DNA of 64,000 nt from Leptospirillum ferrooxidans C2-3 (GCF_000284315.1 NC_017094.1:62001-126000); one strand, 5' to 3'. Positions 36,601 through 45,994 are shown, counted from the stretch's first letter. The notes: generated by a model from the letters alone, not told the origin. A program made the numbers and translations.

Positions 36601-36666
36601 ATTCCTCTTCTTGAATCCCCTGCGGGCCAAAAGCAATCATTTCCCTCCTTACTGAGGGTATTGTTT

Positions 36667-36684
36667 CAGTATTGGCTCTTCTCT
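36667..36684. repeat. Left 18-bp target-site duplication of the ISNCY-type element
   Basis: CAGTATTGGCTCTTCTCT, identical to 38068-38085. Long duplications are known for IS1202-type elements of the ISNCY group. Confidence 0.9.
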
Positions 36685-38067
36685 GTTAGTAGCAAGTAGA
36701 GTTGTCCGGTTTTATAGCAAATGAGTTGTCCGCTTTTTTTCATTTGAAAACTCCGGGTTTCCCCGTTCTCAGACATGAGCTTCGACCGGGCGGATTCCGG
36801 TCGAAGGAGCTTTGGTTCGTGGTTCCTTTTTCGTTTTTGGAATCTCCGGTTTTTCGACAGGATAGTCGGAAAGCTTCCGGGGTCCATGAAACAGGGAGAG
36901 CGATCCGTCGGGATGCCGGTGGATCTTGACTGTGGCCCGGACGTAATGGAGCCGATACCGGTCGGAAGGAATCTGAAGGGTCCGTCCTTCGAAAGACACG
37001 CAGTTGTCGTTGCCAACAATCCGTTCGTGGTGCTCACAGAGGATCTCGTCTATAGAGTCTCCGGTCCAGGGAACGAAGGCCGATCCTTCCTCCGGGGCCC
37101 GATGGGAAAATTCGGTATTGAAGGCTGGAAGATAGACGTCGGACAGATAGCGGTTGGCCGCTTCCATCGTCGTGATTCCCGCCAGGGCGAGCTCTTTGGG
37201 AAGACGCTCCTGATGGGTCCGGAAAGCCCGTTCACTGCGTCCCCGCGCTTCGGGGGAGTAGGCGGCAATCATTTCGATGCCCAGCTGTTTCATCGCCCGT
37301 CCAAACTGGGTGAGGTTCTTCTTGTCCACCTTCCCTCCCGCTTCCGGCGTGACCCAGTAGTGGCTGCCCCGGTCTGTGTACAGGGAGGAAGGAAGCCCTT
37401 TTTTCCCGATCACCTCCCGTATCCCCTGAAGACTGGATGCGGTTCCCTCCTCCTCCACAAAGAACATGCTGTAATGCTCATTGGTCGCATCATCCATCGT
37501 CACCACCAGATCCCAGATCTGTCCGGACACCCAGGGATGACTGCTGGCATCCTGATGGATCATCATCCCTTCCCAGGCCGCACGTTCCCGTCTCTTCCGG
37601 TGCTTCCCCTTGCCAGGAGCTTTCCGGACCGCTCCGTTCTCCTGAAGCGTCTTCTTGACCCAGGTATAGCTCCGTTTCCCGCCTTCTTTCCGGTACCAGA
37701 AGTGAAAGTGTTTCACGTTCCAGCCATCATGCCGGCTCCGGTACTTTTCGACCAGTCCCAGGGCTTCATCGACCGGGGCCCGTCTCGATGAGGCCTGGGT
37801 GAGTCGTTTGTCCAGAATCCCCTGGATCCCTTCCTCCTCGACTCGCCGGACATATCTCCGGAAGGTCCTTTCACTCATCCCGAGAATCCGGCCGGCCTCT
37901 TCCTGAGTGAGGCATCCTTTCTTCCATTCATTCCAGGTGTCTTCAAAACGCATCTTCCGGATCTCCTGTAGCACATTTGTTCGGTCCATTCTGGCTCCTC
38001 CTCGGACCCATTATGGAACCGGACAAGTCTTGCGCTACAAAACCGGACAGATTATGTGCTCCCTACA
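36685..38067. mobile_element. IS1202/ISNCY-type insertion sequence
   Basis: 1,383 bp between two identical 18-base direct repeats. Both ends carry the imperfect inverted repeat containing TTGTCCGGTTTT.TAGC and a second TTGTCCG, spaced about 20 bases apart, which looks like two transposase binding sites per end. The single gene lies on the minus strand. The intact duplication means insertion was simple and fairly recent. Confidence 0.9.
36769..37989 (-). CDS. ISNCY-family (IS1202-like) transposase
   Basis: 406 residues. N-terminal HTH (CLTQEEAGRILGMSERTFRRYVRR), then an rve-like catalytic core with MMIHQDASSHPW (first Asp), LYTDRGSHYW (second Asp) and SPEARGRSERAFRT (Glu), and a C-terminal beta-rich domain (VSFEGRTLQIPSDRYR). 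This arrangement is that of IS1202-type proteins. Frame intact. Confidence 0.9.
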   Translation of the reverse strand: MDRTNVLQEIRKMRFEDTWNEWKKGCLTQEEAGRILGMSERTFRRYVRRVEEEGIQGILDKRLTQASSRRAPVDEALGLVEKYRSRHDGWNVKHFHFWYRKEGGKRSYTWVKKTLQENGAVRKAPGKGKHRKRRERAAWEGMMIHQDASSHPWVSGQIWDLVVTMDDATNEHYSMFFVEEEGTASSLQGIREVIGKKGLPSSLYTDRGSHYWVTPEAGGKVDKKNLTQFGRAMKQLGIEMIAAYSPEARGRSERAFRTHQERLPKELALAGITTMEAANRYLSDVYLPAFNTEFSHRAPEEGSAFVPWTGDSIDEILCEHHERIVGNDNCVSFEGRTLQIPSDRYRLHYVRATVKIHRHPDGSLSLFHGPRKLSDYPVEKPEIPKTKKEPRTKAPSTGIRPVEAHV

Positions 38068-38085
38068 CAGTATTGGCTCTTCTCT
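38068..38085. repeat. Right 18-bp target-site duplication
   Basis: Exact copy of 36667-36684, abutting the right end of the insertion sequence and the -35 box of the next promoter. Confidence 0.9.
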
Positions 38086-38114
38086 TGCATTGAGACCGAT
38101 CCTGTTTGTATAAT
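38085..38114 (+). promoter_or_regulatory. Promoter of the TPR lipoprotein gene
   Basis: TTGCAT (38085-38090), 18-base spacer and a perfect TATAAT (38109-38114). The -35 box starts at the last base of the target duplication, so the insertion replaced everything upstream of the -35 but left the core promoter intact. Confidence 0.7.
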
Positions 38115-38150
38115 GAGACTACATATCAAACAGTTGAAAAGAGGTGGATC

Positions 38151-38681
38151 ATGAAAATGGGTCAGATGGTCAGTTTCGTGTCCAGGGGACTTATCCTGGT
38201 AACGGTTCTTCTTTCTGGTGTCGGTTGCGCTGCGATGACTGAGCCGAAGGTCAAGGCTTATATACAGGAAAAGAAAGCCTATGCTGATATCAAGAAAGGA
38301 AACCTTGAGCAGGCGGCTGTCGAGCTGAAGCTTGCGCTTGGGAATGATCCCACCGAGCCTACGATCCTGAACAATCTGGCCTATATCGAATTTACGCAGG
38401 GTCACTTTGACAAGGCGATCGGATTCCTTGAGCAGGCTCGCGCCCTCAGAAACGATGACAATGATGAGCCCTATATCATGAACGAAGCCCGCATCCTGAT
38501 CGCGCATCATGAGTACCATCATGCCCTGGCCCTCCTTTCCCTGATCGAGCCAAGACATTCCTGGCCAAAAGGGTACCAGAAGATCATGGCGGAAGCCCTT
38601 CTCCATAATGGCCAGTCATCACGTGCCCTTGCCATTTTGCTCGACAGGCGCAATCTGAATCCGGAGCAATCTCACCCATAA
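38151..38681 (+). CDS. TPR-containing lipoprotein
   Basis: 176 residues, starting at the ATG 38151 with GAGGTGG 5 bases upstream. Lipoprotein signal with lipobox LSGVGC near residue 25. The rest has two to three TPR-like hairpins (AYADIKKGNLEQAAVELKLAL, NLAYIEFTQGHFDKAIGFLEQAR, ILIAHHEYHHALALLSLIE), an arrangement like PilF/NlpI-type or tetratricopeptide assembly lipoproteins. Likely anchored in the outer membrane facing the periplasm. Followed at 36 bases by the outer-membrane protein gene, so the two may be cotranscribed. Confidence 0.75.
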   Translation: MKMGQMVSFVSRGLILVTVLLSGVGCAAMTEPKVKAYIQEKKAYADIKKGNLEQAAVELKLALGNDPTEPTILNNLAYIEFTQGHFDKAIGFLEQARALRNDDNDEPYIMNEARILIAHHEYHHALALLSLIEPRHSWPKGYQKIMAEALLHNGQSSRALAILLDRRNLNPEQSHP

Positions 38682-38717
38682 CCCCTTCCAAAGATGCGTA
38701 AGGCCAGGAGTTCATTT

Positions 38718-39806
38718 ATGATACGCATTTTGCGTGGGGTCCCTTTTTTTGCCTTTGCTTTGATCCTGTCCGTTCTTCTTTTCCCCTCCAGGGGTTTTTC
38801 GGATCCAACAGCGATCTCTCCCGGATCGGGGGGCATGGCGTTACCCTTTCCATTCTCAAGCGATGAGGATATTTCGAAGGGTTTTCAGGCTCTGGCTCCA
38901 CCATTTCTTCCATGGGGTCCCAATACAAGCGGGCCATTTTTCACAGGAACCGCCGAAGTGGAACCGATCGGTTCCTGGTACCTGGAGCCCTTCGTCTACG
39001 ACTCGATCTCTCCGGGTTCATCTTCCTACTATATGCCAATGAGACTTGCCGTTGGCCTTGGTCATAATCTTGAACTCGATACCTTTATTCCCCTTATCGA
39101 TAATGTGGAGGGGCCACCGATCACTCCTTCAGGTCAAAGTGCGAACCATTTTGGAGTGGGGAATACCCATTTTGAAGTCAAATGGCAGATTGCTTCTGAC
39201 GAGGATGTCTATTTACCCTTAGCCCGACCATCGGTGGCACTCACTTTCGACTTTTGGGTTCCAAGCGGCCAGTACCAGAACCTGAACCCCCAACAATATG
39301 GTGCCGATCAGCTGGGGAATGGAACCTTCAATGAGGCGATCATGCTTCTTGTGAGGAAGCATGTGAAGCCCTTCATGTTTTATCTGCAGGTTGGTGACAT
39401 TGTTGAAAACCCCACCACGGTGGGAGCGGGGTATGGATACAATAACGGGATTACCCAGAATGCATTGCCCAATGACCATGTGGTTGACGGAAACCTTTTA
39501 TATTATGCCGGTGCGTTTGAGCATGTGATCAATACGGAATGGGGTGCCGGGTATCTTCTGGAGGTTTATGGAGAATCCCAAAGTGGTCAAAACCTCCTTT
39601 TTGGGGCGGCCAATGCTCCTGCATGGTCATTTTTATGGGCAGCTCCGGAGCTTGAGGTAACCTGGCCTCATACCCAAAAACTCTCCGCAACATGGGGGGC
39701 TGGTGTTGCTCTTCCTGTCTATCAGTCTGATTATCCCCGCACGGTGACTCCTATGGGAACGGTGACTGTTTACTTCAATGGTCCATTCGGTTACCGGGGG
39801 CAATGA
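38718..39806 (+). CDS. Putative outer-membrane beta-barrel protein
   Basis: 362 residues from the ATG at 38718 (AGGAG lies 8 bases upstream; another ATG at 38694 lacks a site). Signal peptide GVPFFAFALILSVLLFPSRGFSDP. The mature protein alternates aromatic and polar residues with many Gly turns (YLEPFVYDSI, VEPIGSWYLEP, WGAGYLLEVYGESQSGQ) and ends in YFNGPFGYRGQ. It resembles the phenol-degradation-associated outer-membrane protein (MetA-pathway) family and shares its general plan with the protein at 62.9-63.9 kb. Substrate unknown. Confidence 0.65.
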   Translation: MIRILRGVPFFAFALILSVLLFPSRGFSDPTAISPGSGGMALPFPFSSDEDISKGFQALAPPFLPWGPNTSGPFFTGTAEVEPIGSWYLEPFVYDSISPGSSSYYMPMRLAVGLGHNLELDTFIPLIDNVEGPPITPSGQSANHFGVGNTHFEVKWQIASDEDVYLPLARPSVALTFDFWVPSGQYQNLNPQQYGADQLGNGTFNEAIMLLVRKHVKPFMFYLQVGDIVENPTTVGAGYGYNNGITQNALPNDHVVDGNLLYYAGAFEHVINTEWGAGYLLEVYGESQSGQNLLFGAANAPAWSFLWAAPELEVTWPHTQKLSATWGAGVALPVYQSDYPRTVTPMGTVTVYFNGPFGYRGQ

Positions 39807-40064
39807 TTGTTCGGTTTCTATCACATCTGGAAACGATATGACCATCAGTCTGCTTGCTGCTTTGGACTTTTTCCGGGGATGTCCAAGGAGTGTTCCTTTC
39901 TGGTATGATAGCCCCAGTCAAGATCTGTCCTCTTCATTTTTGTTCTGTTTGGCAACCCGGGATAATTTTGGTGTGACAATGAAACAAGGCCTTTCCTTTA
40001 ATCATTTTTGCAGGAGGTTTTGAGACGGCGACAGTCTCACTTCGATCAATATTAGGAGGATCCG

Positions 40065-40826
40065 ATGCGTTCTACCCGTTATTTCCGGGCCCGCCTTCTG
40101 GCTATGGTCACTCTCCTTTCCTTTTCGCTGACATCTTGTACTTCATTTTATACGGCCAAACCGGTTCCATTGTCTCCACCATCACAGCTGACGATTCATG
40201 CAACTGTTCCAAAAACCAATCTTTTGGTCGGAGTGCGTCCTTATAACACTCCCCACATGATCCATAAGCTCTTCGATCATAATGGTCTTTGGCGAATGCA
40301 TATTCTTCCCCTCCAGATGTCCTTCATGTCGACGGATCTCCGGCCCACCACATTTTTGATCAAATCTTCCTATATCGTTGTGGATGGACACTACTATCCG
40401 TCCATCGTTCCCAACGAGGCGTTTGATATCTCCTGGCAGGCCAAGCATCCGTATATTCTCGTCAAGCAAACCTTCTATTATACAGGTTTGATTCTTTTCA
40501 CCCTTGTTACCCTGGGATTAGGTTCGGTGATCTGGGTGCTCCCAACCCCATTTGGTGAACCAACACCACAGAATGATCCTTTTGGAAGAGACTTGACCTT
40601 CAAGGCTTTTGACAAGAATGTAACTCTTCAGAGTGGAGCGCTCAGGGGAGGGTTCCTGTATTTTTCTCTTCCCGAAAAGAACATGAATCTGAAAGGTGCC
40701 CAGCTGGTACTCCATTTTTCGCAAAAATCTCCCGCTCCGATCGAAAGGACATTGATCATTCCCCTGAAACCGGGTCTCCATCTTGATAACAACCTTTTGA
40801 AACAGATTTTTCACGGGTTTTTCTAA
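40065..40826 (+). CDS. Putative lipoprotein with an internal membrane segment
   Basis: 253 residues. Signal peptide with lipobox LTSC (SLTSCTSFYTAKPV) at about residue 25. A second hydrophobic stretch (TGLILFTLVTLGLGSVIWVL, about 146-165) follows a beta-rich domain, which is unusual for a plain lipoprotein. No family recognised. AGGAGG ribosome binding site 6 bases upstream. Confidence 0.6.
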   Translation: MRSTRYFRARLLAMVTLLSFSLTSCTSFYTAKPVPLSPPSQLTIHATVPKTNLLVGVRPYNTPHMIHKLFDHNGLWRMHILPLQMSFMSTDLRPTTFLIKSSYIVVDGHYYPSIVPNEAFDISWQAKHPYILVKQTFYYTGLILFTLVTLGLGSVIWVLPTPFGEPTPQNDPFGRDLTFKAFDKNVTLQSGALRGGFLYFSLPEKNMNLKGAQLVLHFSQKSPAPIERTLIIPLKPGLHLDNNLLKQIFHGFF

Positions 40827-40852
40827 AAAAAGAGAAAAGCAGAGAGGATATG

Positions 40853-40880
40853 CCGGCATCTCCCGCACGGGAGACGCCGG
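40853..40880. terminator. Hairpin between convergent genes
   Basis: CCGGCATCTCCCG pairs with CGGGAGACGCCGG around a 2-base loop with one mismatch. It is a long GC-rich stem between two convergent genes but lacks a clean T-run, so termination is likely but not certain. Confidence 0.5.
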
Positions 40881-40926
40881 TTATTGTCATGAGCAGCCGT
40901 CATCCGATGGATGGAGGGTTGGGCTG

Positions 40927-41319
40927 TCAGACCGGATTGGGTGCGATCAGTTCGATTTCATAACCTTCCGGGGCATCGATAAAGAAGAAGGTTGTGTTTC
41001 TTCCGCGTGTTGGTCCGTCGGTAATGGGGACGCCGAGTTTTTCCAATCGGGAGAGCGTTTGTTCGAGGTTTTCGACGGAGAAGGCGAGATGAACAAGATC
41101 AGGGGGAACGACAACATCGCCCGAACCGGAGAATTCCGCGATTTCAATTTCTTCTTCTGAGCCTGGTACGGTGAGATAGGCGATTTTGGATCCCCGGGGG
41201 GATGTGTGGTGTGAGGCAAGGGTCAGTCCAAGAATCTCCGTATAAAATCGGACCGTTCTTTCAAGGTCTGAGACTCTGAATCTTGTATGAAGAAGTTTTG
41301 TCACAAGCGGTTTTTCCAA
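40927..41319 (-). CDS. Glyoxalase-fold (VOC) protein, lactoylglutathione-lyase-like
   Basis: 130 residues with two beta-alpha-beta-beta-beta modules. The first contains HTRFRVSDLERTVRFYTEILGLTLASH; the second contains HLAFSVENLEQTLSRLEKLGV and ends FIDAPEGYEIELI. Metal-ligand candidates are His12, the Glu in EIAEF, His73-like HLAF and the last Glu in YEIELI, matching glyoxalase I, which detoxifies methylglyoxal. Substrate specificity in VOC proteins is wide, so I leave the symbol empty. It sits 25 bases downstream of the acs gene on the same strand. Confidence 0.8.
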   Translation of the reverse strand: MEKPLVTKLLHTRFRVSDLERTVRFYTEILGLTLASHHTSPRGSKIAYLTVPGSEEEIEIAEFSGSGDVVVPPDLVHLAFSVENLEQTLSRLEKLGVPITDGPTRGRNTTFFFIDAPEGYEIELIAPNPV

Positions 41320-41344
41320 AATGGTTCTCCTTTATGAGTCCTTA

Positions 41345-43249
41345 TTAATCCTCAAGCGTGGAGGTGTCTCCTTCTGGAAGACCCAGCTCACGCGCCTTTA
41401 AAACCCTTCTCATGATTTTTCCGGAGCGTGTTCGGGGCAACCATTCCGTGATCTCGATTTCATCCGGCATGGCGATGGCTCCCAGCTCTTCCCTGACATG
41501 CTGGCGTATCCTGAGCTCAAGATCAGGGGTCCGTTCGGCATCTTTTCTCAGGATGACAAATGCCTTGATGACCTCTCCCTTGAGCTCGTCCGGTTTCCCG
41601 ATGACAGCGGCTTCGGAAACGCAGGGGTGGGAAACCAGCGCGGATTCGACTTCGGCGGTTCCAAGCCGGTGTCCTGCCACCTTGATCACATCATCGACAC
41701 GTCCGATCATGTGAAAAAGTCCGTGATGGTCCCGCTTTGCGGAATCTCCCGAAAAATAGACTCCCGGAATTTCCTCCCAGTATTTCCTGTAGCGTTCGGG
41801 ATCTCCGTAGACGGTTCTGAACATGGATGGCCAGGGCTGACGGACGATCACGAAGCCAGCCTCTCCCGGAGCAACACTTTCTCCCTGGCGATTGACCACA
41901 TCGGCGACGACTCCGGGAAACGGACGGGTCGCTGAACCTGGGACAAGCGGAACGCCGGGAAGAGGCGTGATCATATGCATTCCTGTTTCTGTCTGCCACC
42001 AGGTATCCATGATTGGAAGACGACCTCCTGTTACTTCCCGGAACCAGAGCCAGGCCTCCGGGTTGATCGGTTCTCCAACCGATCCCAGAAGCCTCAGGGA
42101 GGACAGGTCGTATTTCTCTGGCCATTGTTTTCCGAGACGCATCTGGAGTCGGATCGCTGTGGGGGTGGAATAGAAAACGGTGACACGATATTTCTCCACA
42201 AGGTGCCACCATCGTCCGGGATCCGGATAGTCGGGGGATCCTTCAGCCAGAAGAACCGTGGCTCCGTTCAGGAGAGGTCCGTATACGATGTAGCTGTGGC
42301 CGGTAATCCACCCCGGATCGGCGACGCAAAAGAAGACATCATCGTTATGGATGTTGAAGACCCACCGGGTGGTCAGAAAGGTTCCAACCATATATCCCGG
42401 GTGGGTATGGACAATCCCTTTGGGTTTTCCGGTGGTTCCGGAGGTGTACAGGATGAAGAGGGGATCGTCAGTTGTGCAGTCGACAGCTTTGAAAAAGCCG
42501 GAGGATGCATGCTTTTTCAGGAGAGAATCGAAGGGGATCTCTCCTGTTTCAAGCTCAAGATCCGGGTTTTCACGACGGATGACAATGGTCTTTTCAAGGG
42601 AAGTAATCGCTTTTTTGGCTTCTCTTGCCGTGTCGAGCAGAGCGATGCGTTTTCCTCTCCGGTAGGCGCAGTCGGCGGTGATGAGAAGCCTCGGCTCAGA
42701 GTCTTCCATGCGGCTTTTCAATGCGCCGGCAGAGAAGCCGGAAAAGACGACTGTGTGGACAAGTCCGCTTCTGGCGCATGCGATCATTGAGATCACCTGT
42801 TCCGGAGTGGGTGGAAGAAAGATTGTAACCCGGTCTCCCTTTTTAAGCCCCATTTCGGCAAAACTGTGGCAGAGACGGTTGGTCTCGTCCATGATGCGAC
42901 CATAAGTGTAGACCCGTTCGCTGCCATCGTCGGCCACGGCGATGAGCGCGACCTTATTGGAAAGTCCTTCATCAATATGCCGGTCGAGCATGTTGGTCGT
43001 GATGTTTGAGAGACTTCCGGAAAACCAGCGGGCCTCATAGGTTTTTGGGTTCCAGTCGAGAACCCTGTCCCACTTCCGGCTCCAGCGAAAGTCTTCCGCT
43101 ATCTTCCCCCAGAACTGTTCCGGATCCCTGATCGATTCGTCATAAATCGTCTGGTAATCAGACACATGGAGGGTTTCAAGAAGATCCGGGTCCGGAAGGA
43201 AAGGATTGCTTTCGGTAAGGGATTTGGGGCTGTCAGCTGGATTGTCCAT
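41345..43249 (-). CDS. acs: Acetyl-CoA synthetase (AMP-forming)
   Basis: 634 residues, ANL superfamily. It converts acetate, ATP and CoA to acetyl-CoA. Signature loops: P-loop YTSGTTGKPKG, TWWQTETG (acetate and AMP pocket), YFSGDSAKRDHHG, and the C-terminal PRTRSGKIMRRVLKARE with the regulatory/catalytic Lys acetylated in ACS enzymes. The N-terminal ACAS_N region is present (YDESIRDPEQFWGKIAEDFRW). Length is typical. Confidence 0.95.
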   Translation of the reverse strand: MDNPADSPKSLTESNPFLPDPDLLETLHVSDYQTIYDESIRDPEQFWGKIAEDFRWSRKWDRVLDWNPKTYEARWFSGSLSNITTNMLDRHIDEGLSNKVALIAVADDGSERVYTYGRIMDETNRLCHSFAEMGLKKGDRVTIFLPPTPEQVISMIACARSGLVHTVVFSGFSAGALKSRMEDSEPRLLITADCAYRRGKRIALLDTAREAKKAITSLEKTIVIRRENPDLELETGEIPFDSLLKKHASSGFFKAVDCTTDDPLFILYTSGTTGKPKGIVHTHPGYMVGTFLTTRWVFNIHNDDVFFCVADPGWITGHSYIVYGPLLNGATVLLAEGSPDYPDPGRWWHLVEKYRVTVFYSTPTAIRLQMRLGKQWPEKYDLSSLRLLGSVGEPINPEAWLWFREVTGGRLPIMDTWWQTETGMHMITPLPGVPLVPGSATRPFPGVVADVVNRQGESVAPGEAGFVIVRQPWPSMFRTVYGDPERYRKYWEEIPGVYFSGDSAKRDHHGLFHMIGRVDDVIKVAGHRLGTAEVESALVSHPCVSEAAVIGKPDELKGEVIKAFVILRKDAERTPDLELRIRQHVREELGAIAMPDEIEITEWLPRTRSGKIMRRVLKARELGLPEGDTSTLED

Positions 43250-43629
43250 TCAAGAATCCTCGTATTGGGGGACGTTTTAGTCGTCGATAGGGTCAGAAGA
43301 GTTTCTGCAGAAAAAGGAATAAGACATTCTATTACAGAAAGTGTTTGATGAACACCTGCAGGAGTTTTTTTGTGGAAGTCATCAAACCTTGATCACCAGC
43401 TGCAAAACACAGAACATGCTTGGGGGGGAGAGAAAGATTTCAGACAGGGACAATCTCCTGAATGTTCTGAAATTGGTTTCTCTCTTCTTCGAAGACTCTT
43501 TTTAATAAGGAGATTTTGTGGACTTCATAAAAATAGGATGAAACGGAATCGAATCATGATTGGTTTCCGGAAGAAGGTCAGGCTGGTACAAGATTGGGAG
43601 CCGGTAGAGTGGTCTCAGCGTTCTGGCAT
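43250..43629. other. Intergenic region upstream of acs
   Basis: 380 bases between the divergent-side start of acs and the end of the repeat protein. The acs promoter must lie here. Open frames such as 43370-43687 have no supporting features. No RNA gene seen. Confidence 0.5.
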
Positions 43630-43663
43630 AAAAAGCGGGATCCTCGTCGAGAGAAGTCCCGCT
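43630..43663 (-). terminator. Rho-independent terminator of the repeat-protein gene
   Basis: On the minus strand AGCGGGA and TCCCGCT form a 7-bp stem (43634-43640 with 43657-43663) followed by TTTTTAT. It lies 27 bases after the stop codon at 43690. Confidence 0.85.
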
Positions 43664-43689
43664 CTGAAAGGAATCGAAATCGTCTGATC

Positions 43690-44653
43690 TTACAGTTTAC
43701 TCAGAAGGTCCTTCTGTTTCCTGGTGGAAATGATTCCCATCAGGAGAATCCCTGTTCCGAATAAAAGCATTGTGGAAGGTTCAGGTGTGGATGAAATGTT
43801 GGGAGTTGCAATAAATCCGCTAGACCCTGAATCATTGCCATAGCGCCCTACGATGGCGCCTGCTCCGTTGATACCGGTCGCTTGGGTAATATAATTTCCT
43901 GTCAAAGCGATCGTCGTGAAAATACCATTCTGGTCGAGAAATCCGTAAGAACCGGAATTATTGCTGTAGCCTCCCACGATGGCACCCGCTCCGTTGATCC
44001 CGTAAGCAGTGGTCCCTAGAGTCGCATTTGGGTCAATGATGTTTGTGTAGGAGCCATTCTGATAAAGAAATCCATAAGAACCGGAATTATTGCTGTAGCC
44101 TCCCACGATGGCGCCTGCTCTGTTGATCCCGTAAGCAGAGGTCCCTAGAGTCGCATTTGGGTCAATGATGTTCGAGTAGGAGCCATTCTGGTCGAGAAAT
44201 CCGTAAGAACCGGAATTATTGCTGTAGCCTCCCACGATGGCACCCGCTCTATTGATTCCGTAAGCAGAGGTCCCTAGAGTCGCATTTGGGTCAATGATGT
44301 TCGAGTAGGAGCCATTCTGGTCAAGAAATCCGTAAGAACCGGAATTATTGCTGTAGCCTCCCACGATGGCACCTGCTCCATTGATTCCGTAAGCAGTGGT
44401 CCCTTGAGTCGCATTTGGGTCATTGATGGTCGTGTAGGAGCCGTTCTGGTCGAGAAATCCGTAGAATCCGGAATTATTGCTATAGCCTCCCACGATGGCA
44501 CCCGCTCCATTGATTCCGATCGCTACTGTACACAGTCGCATTTGGGTCATTGATGGTCGTGTAGGTATATACGGTGGCCTGGGCCACTTCTCCGGCATAC
44601 AACATCATTATTGTCATGAATAAACCAACCAGCCGATTTCTTTTAAAGCCCAT
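43690..44653 (-). pseudogene. PEP-CTERM protein of tandem HAF-like repeats, signal peptide out of frame
   Basis: The body encodes repeated units of 43 residues (DPNATLGTTAYGINGAGAIV then GGYSNNSGSYGFLDQ and about 8 more), then a C-terminal PEP-CTERM sorting signal: PEPSTMLLFGTGILLMGIIS followed by basic residues, for export and exosortase-type processing. The true start is the ATG at 44653 with AAGGAG 9 bases upstream; it encodes a signal peptide (FKRNRLVGLFMTIMMLYAGE...AQA) and the first unit TTINDPNATVYS. The first unit is 127 instead of 129 bases long: a 2-base loss near 44527-44530 moves the remaining repeats out of frame. The apparent start at 44598 is an internal artefact. It may be dead, or the lesion may be a sequence error or a switch. 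Confidence 0.7.
43840..44551. repeat. Tandem 129-bp repeats
   Basis: The landmark TCGCATTT recurs at 44022, 44151, 44280 and 44409, exactly 129 bases apart, and at 44536, 127 bases from the fourth. A more diverged copy lies at the low-coordinate end. Unit identity is high, especially between 44022 and 44409, which makes copy-number change by recombination or slippage likely. Confidence 0.9.
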
Positions 44654-45128
44654 GGTGAGAGTCTCCTTGGATATATTTGTTTTTCCGTGACAGAAATAAA
44701 GAGGGAATGCTGAACCAGCTTCAAATTTCTCAGGAGGAACGCAAGCAAATTCCGTGCGACCAAAAATGTCTCGTGCAAAATGGGATAATCCAAAATGTGT
44801 TGACTGATTTTAAATGGACAAAAAAAATCGGTAACGCTCATTGAAACCAGGTGAGATGAAAAAAATCTTGACACGTGTAAAAGTTATGGACATTTGAGAA
44901 GACTCTCTGATCCACAGGAAGCATGATGAGTGCTCATTTTGAGTCCAGCATAAGAAAATCTGGTTTTAATGCATGTTATGGACCTTATTTTTTGCCTTGA
45001 ATGTTCTGGCGGCCAGGATATGCTTGCACTCACAATTTTCTCCGATCCTTGCCCCCGCCAGACTCCCGTCCTAGAATGGATCTTGTCGATCATGTCCAAT
45101 GAATTTATTGTCTGGAGGAAATATCGTT
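44654..45128. other. Intergenic region between divergent genes
   Basis: 475 bases, AT-rich, between the start of the repeat-protein gene and thiG. TTGACA at 44868-44873 may be part of the thiG promoter, but its -10 partner is weak. I searched for a thiamine riboswitch (CTGAGA and the pairing core) upstream of thiG and did not see one. Short open frames on both strands lack support. Confidence 0.45.
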
Positions 45129-45959
45129 ATGGAAAATGGAGTGCTGGAAGATACAGCAAAGATGGATGATCCAATGGTGGTTGCCGGCATTTCCTTCCGT
45201 TCCCGTCTTTGGGTCGGAACAGGGAAATATCGGGATTTTGAGCAGACCAGAGAGGCGATTCTCGCCTCGGGAGCGGATGTGGTTACCGTGGCTGTCCGTC
45301 GCGTGAACATTTTGAAAAAAGATGAGCCCAATCTTTTGGACTACCTTCCCACGGACAAGTTCAAGATTCTTCCGAACACCGCCGGCTGCTATTCAGTCGA
45401 AGATGCTTTGCGCTATGCGAGACTCGCACGTGCCGCCGGTATCTCCGATATGGTCAAGCTTGAGGTTCTGGGGGATCAGAAAACACTTTTTCCGGATGTC
45501 ATAGGACTTCTCGAGGCGGCAAAGATCCTGGTGAAAGAAGGGTTCATCGTTTTTCCTTACACCAATGATGATCCTATCCTGGCCAAGAAGCTTGAAGATG
45601 TTGGGTGCGTCGCTGTCATGCCGCTGGCCGCTCCGATCGGTTCAGGCCTCGGGATCCGGAATCCCTATAACCTGAGGATCATTCAGGAAACAGTATCGGT
45701 TCCGATCATCGTGGATGCGGGAGTCGGAACGGCTTCCGATGCTGCAATTGCCATGGAAATGGGTGTTTCAGGTGTTTTGATGAATACGGCTATTGCAGAA
45801 GCCAGGGATCCTGTAAGGATGGCAAGAGCCATGCGCTACGGCGTCCTTGCCGGACGGGATGCCTACCTTGCAGGTCGGATGGGCAGAAAGCTTTACGCCA
45901 ATGCCTCGAGTCCACTTGAGGGGATGCTTGAAATGCCTTCTCCGGGAGCCCGCTCCTGA
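45129..45959 (+). CDS. thiG: Thiazole synthase ThiG
   Basis: 276 residues from the ATG at 45129 (TGGAGGAA lies 7 to 9 bases upstream; an ATG at 45099 would add 10 residues). TIM-barrel enzyme that forms the thiazole phosphate carboxylate of thiamine from DXP, dehydroglycine and ThiS thiocarboxylate. Landmarks: [59 protein letters not shown] and [22 protein letters not shown]. No thiS gene is adjacent. First gene of the thiG-thiE-M23-thiD cluster. Confidence 0.95.
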   Translation: MENGVLEDTAKMDDPMVVAGISFRSRLWVGTGKYRDFEQTREAILASGADVVTVAVRRVNILKKDEPNLLDYLPTDKFKILPNTAGCYSVEDALRYARLARAAGISDMVKLEVLGDQKTLFPDVIGLLEAAKILVKEGFIVFPYTNDDPILAKKLEDVGCVAVMPLAAPIGSGLGIRNPYNLRIIQETVSVPIIVDAGVGTASDAAIAMEMGVSGVLMNTAIAEARDPVRMARAMRYGVLAGRDAYLAGRMGRKLYANASSPLEGMLEMPSPGARS

Positions 45960-45994
45960 ATCCCCCGAAGGAGAAGTCCTCCTTTCGGGATGTG

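Noticed and set aside
41498-42790. Long open frames opposite acs
   Set aside because: They lie entirely inside acs on the other strand and show no domain or start signal.
43840-44551. CRISPR array
   Set aside because: The period is 129 bases with no unique spacers, and the units encode a repeated protein sequence.
44598-44650. Native start of the repeat protein at 44598
   Set aside because: No ribosome site and no signal peptide there; the real start at 44653 is in another frame.
45000-45128. Thiamine pyrophosphate riboswitch before thiG
   Set aside because: No CTGAGA core or matching partner strand was found in the leader.
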